Assembly: GCA_016196755.1 (NCBI GenBank)
Contig: JACPXC010000013.1
Coordinates: 1-53,629 of the forward strand
DNA length: 53,629 nt
DNA from: Elusimicrobiota bacterium
GTDB taxonomy: Bacteria > Elusimicrobiota > Elusimicrobia > UBA1565
Direction: 5' to 3'
In this document: positions 52,801-53,629 of the stretch, one piece after another
How positions within the stretch are numbered: position 1 is the first letter of the stretch
Layout of the letters: every line of letters starts with the position of its first letter
Translations under genes and position numbers: made by a program
Notes under the pieces: generated by a model
Databases searched by the model: none
What the model was told of the DNA's origin: nothing
The model's input: the letters and a program-made list of their open reading frames with translations, nothing else

Positions 52801-53053
52801 GCAGGCCGGGCGCGAGCTCGGCATGGCGGAATTCGGCGTCCTCAACGCCGTGGGGGTCGTCGCCTCCATCGCCGGCGGGATCTGGCTCAACGCCGTCGTG
52901 CTGGGCATCCTAGGGACCTTCGTCCTGCCCATCCCCTTGATCTTCGCCTACGTGGGCCTCAGGCGCCTCATGGGCGACGCGGTGCGCTGGCCCGGCTTGA
53001 AGTTCAGCCCCTCGCTCCCGTGGGGCGGGAGACGCTCCGGCCCGCGGTCATGA
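49838..53053 (+). CDS. Fused site-2 protease (M50) and subtilase (S8) membrane protein
   Basis: 1071 residues. Signal-like segment (1-29, ending AWAQ), an Ala/Pro/Ser-rich stretch (~30-165), an acidic linker (~190-255), then the M50 core with HEMGH (316-320) and LLPFAPLDG (Asp449). A propeptide-like segment (~530-640) leads to a subtilase with Asp716 (VIDTGVD), His748 (NGHGTW), oxyanion Asn832 (AAGNNG) and Ser915 (SGTSMSTP). Two C-terminal hydrophobic segments (~1000-1055) may anchor it. Both active sites look complete. Site-1 and site-2 proteolysis are normally done by separate proteins. A receiver gene overlaps its end (ATGA). Confidence 0.88.
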   Translation: MNDILRRATAAGLSSILILLAPGVPAWAQTARISVAPAAGSVTGAMGAAGAVSPVRLQAPALSVPSTLSVPVLSLPSAAPRLSVPASAAAAAVRAEAGASAVAAGSAAQLRSPAVAASALVPASPAAAQAALSASAAQRAPPASSRAALASVAAAVTRIRPGARAALPAALNAFFDGGVRRGAESLAVNGVKETSKRSSGLNKATPDETPARSDEGPDSTRGLDELGNPQRRVSPGGPDDRSDPDGSDRGGNSELLSMMSPSWLGEAGSFLNTWTGASLVLGTALGLGVLTSAISPAFLITAPLYALFVIPSLILHEMGHAKAAEALGDPTARIANRLGWSPRDLLTHISPFMTVVVPLLTLAFTGMLFGGAVPVPVEQRNLDNPDADMAKIALAGPAVNFALALGGAAVAAGLAAVGAAPTLVWAAASFVLFNSMLGLFNLLPFAPLDGHHILRHILSDWLRMPAAAQWLDARAGSQLFALVLALMYGGAYIGAMVNGFAGLLLLPAGMLAGSLLADTVGGPRAEPPAAVATMPDSRVLLVRLEGGARPLSSDIHLGLIDVTKRGGMKLFSAAQSALSTELEAAGLGREALLGYGASPVAAYRRINTATIRVPESAIERFKIDMAARGFEVFENASRSIVRPVEDDPAFAGRQAEPSAGAISMKDTLKLSTADKIHELARARWGDPGVGWRASLARTLRGLFGAAPAQPKVAVIDTGVDIEHPLVKPGLAGHKDVRPDGDGIDDNGHGTWVTSMVLNYAPWLKSITHYKAFTNGGATLDDVLKALTMAANDGNLIMSNSWGDDGGDPDSPDARLVKKLGEEGHVMVFAAGNNGYAGANTVGSPAIAAGERVIATAATDKNKRVVGFSSKGPGSPVTKKGGKWKDYPRKPDAAEQGNDTEGAWPGGKTRAISGTSMSTPKLAGTIALLAMMFGVTEKGEKLDRVVKAVMSTLTNELKQSEAAIGSGFSAAKAAYDKLAAEGMTPFAPAQAGRELGMAEFGVLNAVGVVASIAGGIWLNAVVLGILGTFVLPIPLIFAYVGLRRLMGDAVRWPGLKFSPSLPWGGRRSGPRS

Positions 53054-53436
53054 CCACCGCCACGCAAACCACCGTCCTCTTGGTCGACGACGACGACCAT
53101 TTCCGCGAGACCCTGGCCGACGCCATGTCGCTTAAGAGCGTGGCCGTCTCGGGGGCCGGAAGCGCCGCCGACGCGCTGGCGGCGCTCGCCGCCGGGGCCC
53201 TGCCCCAGCTCATCATCCTCGACGTCCAGCTGCCCGACGCCAACGGCATCGAGCTCTGCCGGCGTCTCAAGCGCGACCCGCGCACCAAGAAGATCCCGGT
53301 GGTCATGCTCTCGGCCAAGTACACCGAGCCGGCGGACCGCGCCGAGGGGCTCTTGACCGGCGCCGACGCGTACCTCTCCAAGCCCGTCAATCTTGACGCG
53401 CTGTGGGAAGAGGTCAGCGCGTTGGTCGACCGCTGA
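53050..53436 (+). CDS. Single-domain response regulator (receiver)
   Basis: 128 residues from the ATG at 53050, in an ATGA overlap with the protease gene. DDDD (13-16) forms the acidic pocket, Asp58 in ILDVQLPD is the phospho-acceptor, with Ser in MLSAKY and Lys in SKPVN. No output domain. It is clearly different from the three tandem receivers at 9.6-10.8 kb, yet holds the same position after a giant membrane protease. Confidence 0.92.
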   Translation: MTTATQTTVLLVDDDDHFRETLADAMSLKSVAVSGAGSAADALAALAAGALPQLIILDVQLPDANGIELCRRLKRDPRTKKIPVVMLSAKYTEPADRAEGLLTGADAYLSKPVNLDALWEEVSALVDR

Positions 53437-53442
53437 GCCCCG

Positions 53443-53481
53443 ACTGTCCACGCGGACAGTGCGTACATCTCCAGGATGTAC
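53443..53481. terminator. Two consecutive hairpins after the receiver gene
   Basis: ACTGTCC-ACGC-GGACAGT (53443-53460), then GTACATC-TCCAG-GATGTAC (53463-53481). Both stems are perfect 7 bp. There is no T-run, so termination is only a suggestion. Confidence 0.4.
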
Positions 53482-53538
53482 ATCTCCACTCCATGTTCCC
53501 GGGGTTTGGGGGGCGAGTTGTTCACCGGCACAGTGGAG

Positions 53539-53629
53539 TTTACGCGCTTCGGGCGCGTGGATCCTCGAATTGCCGAACGGCCGGCAATTCGAGGATCTGG
53601 AACGGAGAACGGCGGAAGGGTCTGGGCGA
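53539..53629 (+). repeat. Multi-hairpin repeat, copy C (cut by the window edge)
   Basis: Hairpin 1 is identical to copies A and B (53542-53558). Stem 2 is a perfect 15 bp (53560-53574/53583-53597, GATCCTCGAATTGCC) with loop GAACGGCC. The linker keeps ACGGCGGAAGG, and hairpin 3 would lie beyond the edge. Confidence 0.8.

Noticed and set aside
53443-53481. Twin hairpins as a riboswitch
   Set aside because: They follow a stop codon, have no downstream gene in the window, and match no riboswitch core I know.

Overview
This 53.6 kb window comes from a very GC-rich bacterial chromosome. LpxA, lipobox-type signal peptides and many exported proteins point to a diderm (Gram-negative-type) cell. The large exported proteins with Ala/Pro-rich N-termini remind me of Elusimicrobiota, but I could not run a search, so that placement is inference. 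No phage, CRISPR array, tRNA or rRNA was found.

Layout. 1-4730: the tail of a ClpB-end/membrane/HAD fusion, a PA2779/PA2778-like trio (C39 peptidase, TPR lipoprotein, small membrane protein) and an M28 peptidase. 4894-11659: a 1575-residue membrane protein with an M48 site plus two further zincin-like units, then three tandem CheY-like receivers and a metallo-beta-lactamase-fold hydrolase. 11669-15604: a three-subunit succinate dehydrogenase/fumarate reductase operon and a zinc-ribbon protein. 15610-16887: an AT-richer insert bounded by 45-46 bp inverted repeats, carrying one exported hydrolase-like gene. 16954-27253: a CPA2 antiporter, a TVP38 protein, a methyltransferase, two paralogous exported kinase-fold proteins, a ceramidase-like protein, a GYF-like protein and a gluzincin. 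27257-31430: FIST, FabI, SulP-STAS-cNMP transporter. 31486-37340: a wHTH-nucleotidyltransferase unit, a DUF6986-type lyase and a three-subunit molybdenum hydroxylase (possible purine use). 37353-42705: an exported nuclease-fold protein, FolB, an exported TldD/TldE-like pair and a small zincin. 42906-53436: a trypsin-like protease, LpxA, more zincins, a sigma-70 factor, a 1071-residue protein joining an M50 site-2 protease to a subtilase, and a receiver domain. Multi-hairpin repeats occupy the gaps at 45.2-45.7 kb and at the 3' edge.

Four themes stand out. (1) Peptidases are very dense, and two giant membrane proteases are each followed by stand-alone receiver domains. (2) Four large proteins share one N-terminal design: signal peptide ending near A-x-A-Q, then a long Ala/Pro/Val/Ser-rich stretch. 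(3) About fifteen genes have a TANNNT-like -10 box only 5-7 nt before the start codon, which implies abundant leaderless transcription. (4) A dispersed intergenic repeat has a stem whose two strands change together between copies, a sign of selection for folding.
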